From: Holothuria scabra
Taxonomy: Eukaryota; Echinodermata; Holothuroidea; Aspidochirotida; Holothuriidae
DNA length: 64,000 bases
Direction of reading: 5' to 3'
NCBI GenBank assembly: GCA_037179385.1
Contig: CM074188.1
Span: forward strand, 28,499,594 to 28,563,593
Shown: in pieces, positions 32,341 to 43,177 of the stretch
How positions within the stretch are numbered: position 1 is the stretch's first letter
Layout of the letters: each line of letters starts with the position of its first letter
Made by a program: the position numbers and the translations under genes
The notes under the pieces: model-generated
The model's input: only the letters and a program-made list of their open reading frames with translations
Told to the model about the DNA's origin: nothing
The model's database searches: none

Positions 32341-32700
32341 GGGTTTGTCGTTAATCGCTCGAAAGAGATAAACAAAAACTGTCATAGCGCTATCTCTCAA
32401 CTTTAGTCGTACTGCACACGTTTTTCAGTAGTACTTCGTGTGAAATTAGATGCAGTAGATTTGCAATGAGTAGTACCACGTTTATTTTCAGAAGTGGTAG
32501 ATGTAAAGTAAGATGTGGTAGATTTGAATTCAGTAGTATCACGTATTTTTTCAGTAGTAGTACGTGTGCAATTAAATCTATAGTACATGTTCAGTTTGCC
32601 CTTTTTGGATTTCATAGAAATGAAGTATACCCCTAATTCCCATAGTAGTCCAGATATTGAAATGTTTTTCAACGTTTTGCATTTTGGGCTTCTCCTACAG
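32340..32700 (-). repeat. 'TACTACTGAAAA' minisatellite family (copy 3)
   Basis: On the minus strand about five units of ~40 bp (ACTACTGAAAA, ACGTGGTACTACT, CAAATCTACCACATCT variants) give a Ser/Thr-rich translation by chance. The flank at 32350-32405 matches the complement of 18975-19030, and the units match 13640-13790. Confidence 0.65.
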
Positions 32701-33006
32701 ACTCTTCACCAGGACAGGACAACAGTTTTAGGACAGATCCCACCCCCACTATCAAAATCATATCATATCGGCGCACCGGCGATCATATAATTATAATTTC
32801 AAAGTGTACATATACTGTTTATCAATCTCCTCTCAAGTGTTTGGCGGTTTCACTCTGAAACCACGGTATACTTTGTATATAGGCTACAAGTAGTAAATAA
32901 GAAAAGGAGGTCCTTGAATCTTCTACAATAACTCTTTGGCAATATTTAGGCACTGCGAGGGGAACGTTTTCGTTACAATTTAAAATTGGTAGGCTACGGT
33001 ACTCAC
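32701..33006. other. Intron downstream of the 33.0-kb exon
   Basis: The 33.0-kb frame reads on past the donor (to about 32822), but no conserved sequence is seen there. Treated as intron. Confidence 0.5.
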
Positions 33007-33327
33007 CTCCACAAGGTGTCATCTGCATTTGTATCAGGCTAGGTGTACCAGTCGAGGTCTCCGAAACGAGAATTATTCGGAACTCATACGTTGTACCCTC
33101 TTTAAGGCCGTCAATCTTGTGCGATAAGACAGTGTTTTCAACAATATTTCGAAAATTTTCGTCAGGTCCTTGCTCAGGTATTTGCTCACGGTATTGAATT
33201 CTGTACTCTTTGACCGGATCTGTTCCTGTTCCAGTTGTTTTGTCCCATTTAGGCCACGTCACTGTGATACTGCTATTCGTAACATCGAAAAAGCTCAATG
33301 GATAATCTTGTTTATAACCTGGAGCCT
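33007..33327 (-). CDS. FN3-domain exon (receptor-like gene)
   Basis: Acceptor CTTCCTCAG before 33327 and donor GAG|GTGAGT (33006-33001). 321 bp, phase 1 at both ends, which is the standard FN3 exon. It encodes one full FN3 module: 'SFFDVTNSSITVTWPKWDKT' (B-strand Trp), 'DPVKEYRIQYRE' (C strand), 'IDGLKEGTTYEFRIILVSE' (the L-x-x-G-T-x-Y-x-F-R signature) and 'GTPSLIQMQMTPC'. An N-glycosylation site (NSS) fits an extracellular position. Closest in style to the exon at 37.6 kb and to FN3 repeats of Tie-like and receptor-phosphatase proteins. Confidence 0.88.
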
Positions 33328-34011
33328 CTGAGGAAGATAATGCAAACTGAAATGTTTTTTTTTCTTACAATAGACTGGTTCTTCCCAAACTTATTCATTG
33401 CACATACTGTAGGTGTCTTAAAATAACTAAGAAGCAGGGGCCTTTAAGATAAATGAGCATAGTGTGCTTTCAGGAAACAGTAGAACAAATCGAAAATGAA
33501 ATATGAGCATATGATAGCAGGGTCCTCTCCTCTGATTTAATGGGACTTTTTAATACCAAGAATAAAAAGCAAAAGTAATCCCCATATTATACTTGAGGCA
33601 AATAGCCCTTCCCGTGCTTTATCAGTTGCATCTGCACAATCTTGCGGCTGGTCTTCTAAACAGTGTTCCTAAGCGTCGATGTGGTAGAGATGACTTGCGA
33701 TATGTTGGCAATGCAAGTAATCTGAATTGGGTAAGAAAAGTTTTGTTTGCTGTTTCTTCAAAATCAGCTTCTTACGTTATCGATTCTGACGTACAAGTTG
33801 CGTTTAAAGGATAGTACAGGACCAAAGTTACATTTTAAAGGCTAAGAGTCGGTTCCCGAGATATTAGCAATTGAAATAGACACCCTTTTGAAAAGAGCGA
33901 CCTCGAAAGCAGGCAGACGTGACTCCATGGATTTGCAGTGATTCCCAATGACTTTTTTTTTTGTAAAATTGGCCTCTTAATTTTACAAGAAAACTCTCAT
34001 ACGTTGACACT
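33328..34011. other. Intronic DNA
   Basis: The plus-strand open frame at 33593-33814 shows no family I recognise. Nothing else seen. Confidence 0.4.
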
Positions 34012-34316
34012 TTAAAGGGCCAAACCTCTCACCCCAAACTGCAATTTTGGTACCCGGGTACCGAAATTATCAATTGGTTCAGCTCTATGATGGCCACTAA
34101 TTCAAACAATGCAGAGTGCCAAAGCTAGTATTACACAGCATGAACGGTACTGAGAGTGTTTTGATTCCATAAATTGAGTATTTCTATACTCACCCTGAAG
34201 CAATAAACTGAGATTGTGTCTGGATGAGGATGCTTTTCAGACAATTGTGGGAGGGCCTCAGTAAGAAGGTTAGGGGAATTGTTACTGTTTGGGGTGAGAG
34301 AACTGGGTATTTAAAT
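34012..34316 (-). mobile_element. MITE of the TTAAAGG...CTCACCCCAAAC family (copy 1)
   Basis: Left end TTAAAGGGCCAAACCTCTCA then CCCCAAAC; right end GTTTGGGGTGAGAGAACTGG. Internal phrases are the complement of those at 42851-43177 and 49832-50140, for example 'AATAAACTGAGATTGTGTCT'. About 300 bp, non-coding. Confidence 0.7.
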
Positions 34317-34429
34317 GCACCCTGAGCAATAGCAGTTTGTAAACTTTATTTATACGTCCCAATATAGTACCCCCATAGACCTTGTTAACATGATGCCGAA
34401 TATCTGCACCTGAATAATAAACCTACTTA

Positions 34430-34672
34430 CTTAAACCCCTCTTACACTATCTAAAATTTGTCCCCATCCAGAGACTATCTCAGTTCTTTGCTTCGGGGTG
34501 AGTACACAAGACCCTTAAGTGTAATCAAAGCACTGCCAGTACAGTACACGCACGTATAATATGAACTTCGGCACTCTACATTCCTTAGTCAATCAAAGAT
34601 CTTCGCCGATTGAGAATTTCTGTGGACTACTACAAAAACTATTGTTTGGGGTGTGGGGATTAGGCCTTTAAA
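34430..34672 (+). mobile_element. Left-truncated MITE of the same family (copy 2)
   Basis: Starts inside the family at 'TTAAACCCCTCTTACAC', continues with 'CATCCAGAGACTATCTCAG', 'GATTGAGAATTTCTGTGG' and ends GTTTGGGGTG...CCTTTAA. The left terminus is missing. Confidence 0.6.
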
Positions 34673-34679
34673 AGCATTT

Positions 34680-35185
34680 CAACCAATAAAAACATTCTTC
34701 AAGAAATTATTGGTATAAACGAATATAACATTATATCTAAAGATGCTACCTTGGCGATATATAACCTCGGATGCTTCTCAAAGTCGATCGCACTATCGAA
34801 GTGGTATTCAACTAGCATATAGAAAGCACTTAAGCAGCACATTGGGCAGTTGGCTGCTGATCTTACTTCAGCACTGCTGTTAAATCACCACTTTTCATAA
34901 GATGTACCAAAACAGAACATAGTGTAGGGTCGTCGACTGGGTAGAGTGGTCTGTTCCAGCTACCGTGTACCAATGTGTTTCACATGTTCATGGGTTTGTA
35001 TCCCGCTCGATATGCGCGGGTTTTTTTTCCGGGTATTCCGGCTTTCCTCCCACTTGGCATAGGCTTGCCAATAAATCGGTTGCCCAGCTGACAAAGTCGG
35101 TTGCGCGCCGGTCTGAAGCACCTTCGGGTGGAACACTTGATTAGCCGAATTTCCTCTTTAGAACATAGTGTTCCTACGTTGTGAC
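34680..35185. other. Intronic DNA
   Basis: No gene or element end seen. The minus-strand open frame at 34980-35255 runs across the SINE head and is not coding. Confidence 0.4.
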
Positions 35186-35400
35186 ATCGCTTCTCGGCCT
35201 TTTGATCATGTGTAGTATATGTTCTTTTCATCCAGTCTCGAATGGAGTCAAACATGACAGACCAATGACGTAAATGGTCTGAGGGTCGTAAGGCTGTCCT
35301 TTTTTAGACAAATAGCTTTTTGGGGAGCAGCATAAAGTTTGGTTTCATCGAATGGCTCTTTGCTAAAGAGTCGGTGGGACTTTAGAAAATTGACTTGTCT
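35186..35400 (+). mobile_element. SINE with U2 snRNA-derived head (copy 2)
   Basis: The head ATCGCTTCTCGGCCTTTT, then GATCATGTGTAGTATATGTTC, reproduces the 5' end of U2 snRNA (first ~44 nt) with a 6-base deletion of GGCTAA. The body ('CCAGTCTCGAATGGAG', 'GTAAATGGTCTGAGGG', 'TGGCTCTTTGCTAAAGAGTC', 'CTTTAGAAAA') matches the SINE at 60167-60377 in order. Target duplication is unclear. Confidence 0.78.
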
Positions 35401-35414
35401 TTGTAGAGTGAAGG

Positions 35415-36450
35415 CCTGCTTCCCTTAAAAGAGGTCAAAACTTCAAAACTTTGTAAACAGTATATCTCAATAAGGGTAACTGTGAGCGATCTCATACTTA
35501 TCATGTGGATTGTCCATATTGAGTAGATGATCCCTATTGTTTTAACTGGTGGTCAAAGTTCATTAAGGGTCATCAGAGGTTAAACCTTGCACATACTATA
35601 TCTCAAAAAGGGTAACTGTTAAGGTTAATATACATTGAATGGAATGGGTAATGTAAGATGCATAGGAAAGCTTTTGGAATCCACTTTATTATGTAAATGA
35701 TCAAGTTGGGTAATTTCAAAATATGTACTGAAGCAATCTTACTGTATTAACAATGTCTGAAGTGCATAAAAGTGCATTTGGTACAGTATTTATGCTGATA
35801 TTGGTTTGAAGTTTTGCCCTATAGCATTTAGTGCCAGTATTAATACGCATAAGAGTAAGTTGGTAGAACAAAATCTGAAAAAGTTAAAAATGAAAAAAAC
35901 TGTCCATCATGCTGACATGTTACTTAATTTATCTTTGTCATATGTATGCTGATTTTGGCCTATAGATTATCATGAAATATATTTCCTACTCTTAAGTGGA
36001 AGTTCTAGCTGTGTCTGGAACAGGTGAGTTAACCAAAGACTGTGTGAGGGTTATTTGGGGACATAAACTGAACATATTGGAGAAAGTTTCCATGCCCACA
36101 AAGCAGAGGAATTGTTCAGTGGGGAACTTCATAAGTGTTAATTTTGAACAGATCAAGTTCTCTTTATGATGCCCAAAATTTCTTTTAGAGCATACAAACA
36201 TTGTTTCTTCCATAACCCTAAAGAAAAAATGAAGATTACATTAAATTCAGTATCAAAGGTTGTTAAAAGTTACAGACAAACCTTGTGCCACTGTCCTCAT
36301 AAGGACATGTAAGTGGGACTACATAATTAAATTTACCACGGGTAATTAGTTTTATAGGAAAAAACTAAATAACCGATCATTTGGATCAAATACCCTTGAA
36401 CATGCTTGAACTGAGATTGTCTAATTGAACGAATCAAATTGTAACTGCCC
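35415..36450 (+). repeat. Dispersed element with AGGTCA unit (copy 2 of the 400-2075 element)
   Basis: 35415-35620 holds one to two array units. 35620-36440 aligns with the body at 1185-2060, with shared phrases such as 'GTTCAGTGGGGAACTTCATA', 'ACCTTGTGCCACTGTCCTC' and 'CGATCATTTGGATCAA'. No ORF is conserved between the two copies, so the body is probably non-coding. Confidence 0.8.
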
Positions 36451-37078
36451 CACCAGAGGCTGTGAAAATTGCTGGTCACTGTTATCTTACATAATTTGTC
36501 ACATTTGACTGCCACAGTGTCCTGAGGGGTTTCTCATTGAATCATACAGCTCAATGAATTTAACCATTTCCTACTGTACCTGTGTAGAGATAGTGTCTGA
36601 CACTTATTTAGCCCTCTTAGTAAGGCTTGTATTTCAGAAAGTACTATAGTTCATGTAATCAAAACAAGCATAATAGTATCGACTGTGTATCAGACAAGGG
36701 ACACTTGACTTGTACTCTCTTATTTGGTGTTCCTTCAAGCAGACAATTTAAGGCAAATTACAAATCTTGTTAATTTTGTGGATTAATAGGGTTCCCATTT
36801 TTTTGTTAATTTTCAAGGACATCATAGTCATTGGGAAGGGTATTACATCAAAAAACAAATACAAAAGGACCACCACTAATGGCCAAGGTTACACCTTTCT
36901 GTTGAGATGTCTCTACTCTATGTTCCAATGTATGGATGACTGTAAGGATTAGGGCTTGTTCTAACACTAACCCCAATGAAGTCAAATTTTTGGATCATAG
37001 AGACATCATTATATAGAGAGCCATCCTCAGTACCCGAAAGTTTGATTTAAAGGAGCATGTTTCAAAAATATCTCTTTA
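36451..37078. other. Intronic DNA
   Basis: Nothing recognised. It may include a divergent end of the preceding repeat (a block near 36550 resembles 2080-2100). Confidence 0.35.
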
Positions 37079-37079
37079 T

Positions 37080-37465
37080 CAAGTTAACAGACAACATAGT
37101 TTACCAGCATCATAACTGCGTGGGAGATTTCTCTTGTTAGTGGTGGGGGTCAAAGGTTGGGGGCCCAAAAGGGCAAAACCTTGTAGACATAAAATGTTTA
37201 AGTGGTTATTGAACTGTGGAGGGATCTCATACTCAGTTTGTGAATTGCTCATATTTAGCATGTTGATGTTATTTTTAGGTAGTTGCTCCCTATTGTTTTA
37301 AGTGAGGGTGAAAGTTCATTTTGGGTCACATGATCTCAAAAAGTTTTGACCTTTCTAGTAAACCTCGGTATTTGTGAGGGATCTCATGCTTGTCATGTGG
37401 GCACCCACGTTCATTATAACAATTTATCATATGGCAAGGAATCACTAAGCCTTTGGGCTTTCTAG
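37080..37465 (+). repeat. AGGTCA tandem array (copy 5, degenerate)
   Basis: Two or three worn units with 'GGGTCAAAGGT', 'GAGGGATCTCATACT' and 'CTCCCTATTGTTTTA', ending at a 'GCAAGGAATCACTAAGCCTTT' phrase shared with 5114-5135. Confidence 0.6.
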
Positions 37466-37617
37466 TATTCAAATCCTACACGTGAAAGTGTTATTCTGAG
37501 CTTAGCGCCTTCAGTTGGTAAGTACTTAATATCAGCGCTCGAAGTGGTGAAATTAAGCTAGCACCTTATTGTCAATTACACATAAAACGAAAATATAACA
37601 TGTGGAATTAAAAATAC

Positions 37618-37923
37618 CTATAGTTTTTTCCGTCTGTACGTTGCTGGGTTGGCTTTCAATGTATGGCAGATCCCTGATCAAAGTGATGCGGAATTCATAG
37701 GTCTTCCCCGATTTTAGCCCGTCAAAATGATACTGCAGAGTGTATGAGTCTAACAAAATATCATTAAATACAGCCCCTTCTTCCCTGTATTGGAGTTTGT
37801 ACTGAGTAACAGGGCCGACACCCAAATCGGTTGTTTCGTTCCATGCAGGCCAAGACACCGTCAGACTAGTTTCAGTAATATTCGAGAACTGTAGTGGTTC
37901 CGACTGAGTGAAAGTAGGTGGCG
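37618..37923 (-). CDS. FN3-domain exon (receptor-like gene)
   Basis: Acceptor CATCAG before 37923 (weak pyrimidine tract) and donor ATAG|GTATTT. 306 bp, phase 1 at both ends. It encodes one FN3 module: 'APPTFTQSEPLQFSNITETS', 'LTVSWPAWNETT' (B-strand Trp), 'GPVTQYKLQYREEG', 'FDGLKSGKTYEFRITLIRD' and 'ESQPSNVQTEKT'. Two N-glycosylation sites (NIT, NET). An alternative acceptor 18 bp further in (TCACTCAG) gives phase 0 and would remove 'APPTFT', so the outer one is preferred. Confidence 0.87.
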
Positions 37924-39235
37924 CTGATGTTTTTTGGATTGAAATAAAATAACAAAACTTTATGATATAGTCGAGCTGATAAGGGGTCTATATACCTTAT
38001 TAGGGTGATCACTGCATTTTTAGTAAAATTATCCCACTTGGCATAAATAATCTATTGGGCAAACAAAAAATTTTATCCAAAGAGACACTCAATATCTGAT
38101 TTTGAGGAATTGGCAAACCTTCACACCAAAGGACGACGAACAAACACTAGAGGCACGAAGCCAAGGTAGGGAGGGGTGGGTCGACCAAGAAAATCTGAAT
38201 TCCAGATGCACTCAATTAAACAGCTTCTGGAAGCATATTCTCCATATCTCAAACAAAATAAAATTATTGGTCATCGAAAAAGGGGGTGTGCCGTGTGTGT
38301 CCCTGCTAGTATTCTTGCCTGTAGATGAAGCATACAATACTGAGAACTGTCAGAGTCAGGTGAGGATTACGGAATTAAAATCGAAATTGATTTGAATACG
38401 GCGAAAGTGTTGACTCGATCATCTTTAAGGAATATGGCCTAGCCTACAGTAGTCTAGGGTACAGGGGCCTTGTTTTCCCATGTAAACTTTGTTTCCTGAA
38501 TTAAGACTAGGATCTCACCACACAACTATTGTCCCGGTATTTTGCACTGAATAAAATTCATCCACCGGCAATGCAGGCTTGTTGGATCTGCGTCTTGCAC
38601 TGCAGTATGTAGGATTGTGTCTACAGGCCAGCTAGTACTACTAGACTTAGTGTTATCTTCTGACTGTCAGTGTTTCCGCCACAAGAAGGTAAGGGGGATT
38701 TTCTCTCCCCGTCCCACTTTTCAGACGAAGGCGGACAAAATCCCCCCTTTCATTTCCACAAAAATTAAAAAAAAAAATGTCAGTATCTTGGTTGCTTATT
38801 TAAAAAGACACTTTTGCAGTGATATTACAAACTTACATATAAAAGTAAATGACATTTAAAAGCCTTCAAGTTGCACCCTTCAGGGTCTTGAAGCAAGCTT
38901 TTGTTCACCTGAACTCACTTCTAACTTTACTCTAGGAGAGCATCACTTTGGACTCAGGGTTTAGCAGTAATAAATTCCCCCCTCTATTTGTTTATGGTGG
39001 AATCCGTGATTTTATATGTGTGCGTGCCATGTCTATAGCATGTGCCATACTAGTGCCACCCCCTATTTGTCAATAGCAGCGGATTGATGACAAGCTGGGA
39101 ATTTTACTTGGTCAGTGGACTGCGGACTAGGTACAGAAGCTGCCCGATTCGATGTGTTGGTAGACCTATAGACTCTTTTAAAAACAAGTGCACATTCATA
39201 TCGTTGTAACATTTAATGCAAAAGGTTCTGGAAGA
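37924..39235. other. Intronic DNA
   Basis: No further exon is supported. The open frame at 38102-38395 has no motif. Confidence 0.4.
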
Positions 39236-39239
39236 GACA

Positions 39240-40570
39240 AGGATATTTATAAGTAAAAGTGCAATTGGAGCGGTTAACAAATTACCAGCAGTCTAGTGTA
39301 AACAATGGATTGTTCCACTAACAATGAGTTCATTGCACAAAGAGTGATGAATTTCAACTATTACACACTAACTACACATTTCCTATAAAACAGGAGTAAG
39401 GTTAAAGCGATCCACTGAGAAAATATTACAGTAATTTATGCAAATTAGAAAACAACAAAATGTCAGCTAATTGTAAACATTGTCAAAAAATAAGTTCAGT
39501 GCCACAAATATTGTCAAGTTCGAGTAATTACACACTAATTACACATATTTCCTGTACAAAGTAGGTAGGGATAAAATATAAAAACTCCCCAATTCTAATC
39601 AGCATAATTTATGCAAAATAGAAAACAAAAAATTGCAGCTTGTTGTAAATGTTGTAGATTAAAAGGCCCACTGTGGCTAATTAGCATAATTTAGGCAAAT
39701 CAGCTTCCAACAGAATGGCAGAATATTGTAAATATTGTCCCAGCAATAAGTTCATTGCCCTAAATATGTCCAATTTCCACTAATTGTTTACTAATTGTCT
39801 ATTTTCCTTGTACATAATAGTTAGCAAGAAGTAAATAACGACCCACTGCGGCTAATTAGCATAATTTATGCATAATTTATGCAAATCAGCTTACAACAAA
39901 ATGGCTGCTTGTGGTAAATACTGACCCAGTTATAAATTCATTGCTATAAATATGGCCAATTTCCACAAATTTTACACTAATTGCCTATTTTTTCCTGCAC
40001 ATATTAGTTAGGAGTAAGTGAATAACGACCCACTCCAGCTAATTAGCATAGTTTAGGCAAATTAGCCAACAACAAACTGCTTGTCGTAAATATTATCCCA
40101 AATGAGTTCAAAGCCATGAAAATGGTCAACTTCTACTAAATACTCTTTTTTTCCTGTGCATAAATGATTATAACAATGGGGCTAATTAGCATAATTTATG
40201 CAAATTAGAGAGCTCTATGCACAAATATCAATTGTCTCTTTGGATAAATTTCTTCCTACTGCCTCAAGGACCACTCATGCCAAGAAGGACATTTGTACTA
40301 ATAAATGCAGCGTTCACCCCCCTATTAACTCTACTATGAAGCAAATTTTAAATAAACGATTATAACCATAGAATGATGGTCCTATGGGGCTAATTAGCAT
40401 AATTTATGCAAATTAGAGGGCTCTATGCACAAATATCAATTGTGTCTTTGAATAAATTTCTTCCTACTGCCTCAAGGACCACTCATTCCAAGTAGGACAT
40501 TTGCACTAATAAATACAGCGTTCATCCCCCTGCTGACTCTACTATGAGGCAAATTTATATGTATGATATA
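39240..40570 (+). repeat. Tandem array of GCTAATTAGCATAATTTATG units
   Basis: The block 'GCTAATTAGCATAATTTATG' followed by CAAATTAG recurs at about 39430, 39600, 39680, 39860, 40040, 40185 and 40392. Units of ~140-210 bp also share 'ACACTAATT', 'TTTCCTG' and 'AATAACGACCCACT'. The last two units (40140-40350 and 40380-40565) form a separate, better preserved pair with 'CTTCCTACTGCCTCAAGGAC'. Each unit carries the palindrome GCTAATTAGC and, in most, ATGCAAAT. Non-coding, in the intron next to the 41.0-kb exon. Confidence 0.85.
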
Positions 40571-40775
40571 AAAACAGATTTACGTTGGCTGCGATACATA
40601 TAATTATATTGATAAAATCATGTGGCTGACTGTTACTACCTGTTAGATCACTCATTGCGGGTGTGGCTAGCAGAACTTAAATTCATGGACAAAGGATAGC
40701 TCCACAGACCACTGAGTGTACGTTTGTCAATGGAACAAGTGAAACTAGAAGGAGTCTCAGTAAAACAAACATTAC

Positions 40776-41039
40776 CTGAGAAACATGGTGCAGTGGTATC
40801 AAGGCAAGGACGACTTTCATCCACTGGACAGTTATTCTGTGACTGAAGACTTTGTCCCCGACAATTTCTTTTCCCTATCCATATCTGGCCTCTACCAAAT
40901 CCCAACGGTAATTTACGGTGAGAGTTAAAAGCAAACGGTGTGACAAAGATTAACGGCCTACTGATGTCACCGACTCCTGCACCATCATTACCGACTAATA
41001 CCAATCGTCCTCCAAAGGCAATGCGACCACGAGCACACC
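40776..41039 (-). CDS. Exon of a Cys-containing extracellular-type module (receptor-like gene)
   Basis: Acceptor TACTTTGCAG before 41039 and donor TCAG|GTAATG. 264 bp (88 codons), phase 1 at both ends, matching the FN3 exons downstream. The product has 'CARGRIAFGGRLVLVGNDGA', 'ISRPLIFVTPFAFN', 'GFGRGQIWIGKRNCRGQSLQ' and 'NNCPVDESRPCLDTTAPCF'. It has five cysteines and many glycines, consistent with a disulfide-bonded ectodomain module. I do not recognise the family. Its upstream exon is not found in this window. Confidence 0.7.
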
Positions 41040-41865
41040 CTGCAAAGTAAGGAGAAAGTAGGTGTATATGTTAGTCACGTACATGAGAATATAGAGTGTT
41101 TCCACTGACGTCACAAGTCCGCCCCTTTTTCTGGCTACCGGACTAAAAACTGTTGTACGTTTAGAGGTTATGTACCGACTTACCTGCGTTGCGCGTCTCT
41201 CTATATGCCGTCCAGGCGTCCATCGTACGACAATTGGTACTAACCGGCTAAGGTGCTCTCGTGCACAAGCGTATCGGTAACACATCTACTGCTCATGATC
41301 ATTTCCATCCATTATATCATATCGAAACACGCTGACGTCACTGGCATGACCATCTAGCTAGCTGAGCACTAGAAGCAGTTTACGTGATGACTTTTGATAT
41401 TTTGCCCGGCAGTAGTCTTGATTACCCAATTATGACTTTACTTGAAACACTTTGTATTCAACTTCAATTGAATTCTAATCAAACCACTTGCCGAACTCCA
41501 CAAACTACAGCACACAGACACACAGCCTTTCAGAAGCGACATTTGTAGGGTAGCTTGCGCAGTGCCTCTGTGGCTGTATCCCCTTTAGTTAGTTGGTTTT
41601 TCGTAGCAATGAGCTGAGTGAAAAGACTTTGTCCACTCCGCTGGCTTTTTGTAAGGTAAACAACGACGCATACCGAACGCACTGTGTAGTCTTGTCACGC
41701 GCATCGCCTCAGCGTTGTTCAGTCTTCTCTTTTTGGGGGTGTTTCAATGTCATTCAAACGTAAACAAGGTTACATCGAAAAGCCAAATACTGTGCATATA
41801 TGCGGATCAACGAATAGAGGTCATGGAGATGACTTCATCGCATTTCAGTTTGGTATAGTTTAGGT
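41040..41865. other. DNA upstream of the 41.0-kb exon
   Basis: Probably intron. No signal-peptide exon is recognisable. The minus-strand frame at 40995-41285 is only the exon read in another frame plus intron. Confidence 0.4.
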
Positions 41866-41869
41866 CACT

Positions 41870-42130
41870 GATCATGCGCAGATGGTGCGTTACCAAAAGA
41901 CAAGCCTTAATAGTCAAGAGATGGTCTAAATTAGGGATAACTGCCGTTCATTAGCTTAAATCTTTCAATTTTTCTCGTCACTGTATCATAGATGGTTGTG
42001 CACTACAATATTACTTGATTTCCTCAATTTCAATGGTTTAGAATTGTGTATGACAAGGAAATTAAGACGACCTAAGGCTGAGGAACCCCGGTTACGGCCG
42101 CCATTAGTATAGTAGCTCGCATTCGTCTAT
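41870..42130 (-). repeat. CTATAGACGAATCCGA repeat (copy 1, inverted)
   Basis: On the minus strand it starts CTATAGACGAATGCGAG, then 'GGCGGCC', 'TCAGCCTTAGGTCGTCT', 'AATTGAGGAAATCAAG' and 'ACAACCATC'. The same order occurs at 50930-51215 and 58052-58325. Confidence 0.7.
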
Positions 42131-42850
42131 AGAGTGCTTGACAACACCTTATTAACAACTGTTGCAACTGTTGACGCCAGGATAGCAAAATAGAGAGGCG
42201 CTCAATAGGCAGACGGCGGTGCATGGCCTCTGTTCGACCGGTCGGTGGTTTGCAACAGTCAAATATTTTTCCGGGGTGCGAAAATCCAAACTGACTTTAC
42301 AAAAACATTCAACTTCGTTTCAAAACCATGGATATACATTTTAGGCTGTGGTGAAGTTATCGAAGGCTATTCGACTTGTTGTTTCATAACCCGAAGTCAA
42401 AATGAAAAAAAAAAAAAAATCCAATTTGCACCGGTTTTTATGTAGCCCATAGCCATCCCTTTTGCTACAAGGTGAATAAGGGACCCAACCCAACTTCCAC
42501 TGAGCTAATGTATGAACCAATCAGACACTAATCTCTCATTGGTAGAAAGATGCGGTTGCAAGTTGTTGTACAGGCCTTGAATAATCAGGCCTTGAACGGC
42601 AGTTGTTTTATGACGCTAAGCCTCACGGATGTAGGAGAACCCGTTGGCTTATGATTTACAACTTCACGTCGGGTGGCAAGCCAACAATTTGGATCAAATT
42701 TGGTATTTTGTTACAGACATACACTTTTTGTGAGTTTAATGGGTGAAACTTAAATAAAGTGTAAATTTTAAACATTATCAGGTATTTCTAACAACAGTGA
42801 AAATGACAGGTAACGATACTTTTCTCTTTGTGTATTTTGTCAAAGACATG
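42131..42850. other. Unassigned DNA
   Basis: Nothing recognised. A short A-tract lies near 42405. Confidence 0.4.
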
Positions 42851-43177
42851 TTAAAGGACTGATTCTCTCACCCCAAACAACTCCAATTCAACTACTAAAA
42901 CCCCTCCCACAACTGGCTTAACTTCCTCATCCAGACACAATTTCAGTTTATTGCTTGAAGGTGAGTTAAATGGCCCCAATGTGTAATGACATGTAAATAA
43001 GTGTATGTATTTCAATTGAAAAAAATAATCAAAAATGAAAACACCTTCAGTGCAGTACATGTTGTACAATGTGAGCTTTGCTACTCTGCATTTTTAAACT
43101 AGCTGTCAATCAAAGAGTTGCTCCAATTGAGAACTTCTGTCGGCTGTTGGTGTTTGGGGTGAGGATAAGCCCTTTAA
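42851..43177 (+). mobile_element. MITE of the TTAAAGG...CTCACCCCAAAC family (copy 3)
   Basis: Left TTAAAGGACTGATTCTCTCA then CCCCAAAC; right GTTTGGGGTGAGGATAAGCC then CTTTAA. 327 bp. Internal phrases 'TCATCCAGACACAATTTCAG' and 'CAATTGAGAACTTCTGTCGG' are shared with the other copies. A TA or TTAA target is likely. Confidence 0.75.

Noticed and set aside
32403..32672. A Ser/Thr-rich secreted peptide
   Set aside because: The repeat units occur at three loci in different orientations and frames, so this is a minisatellite translation.
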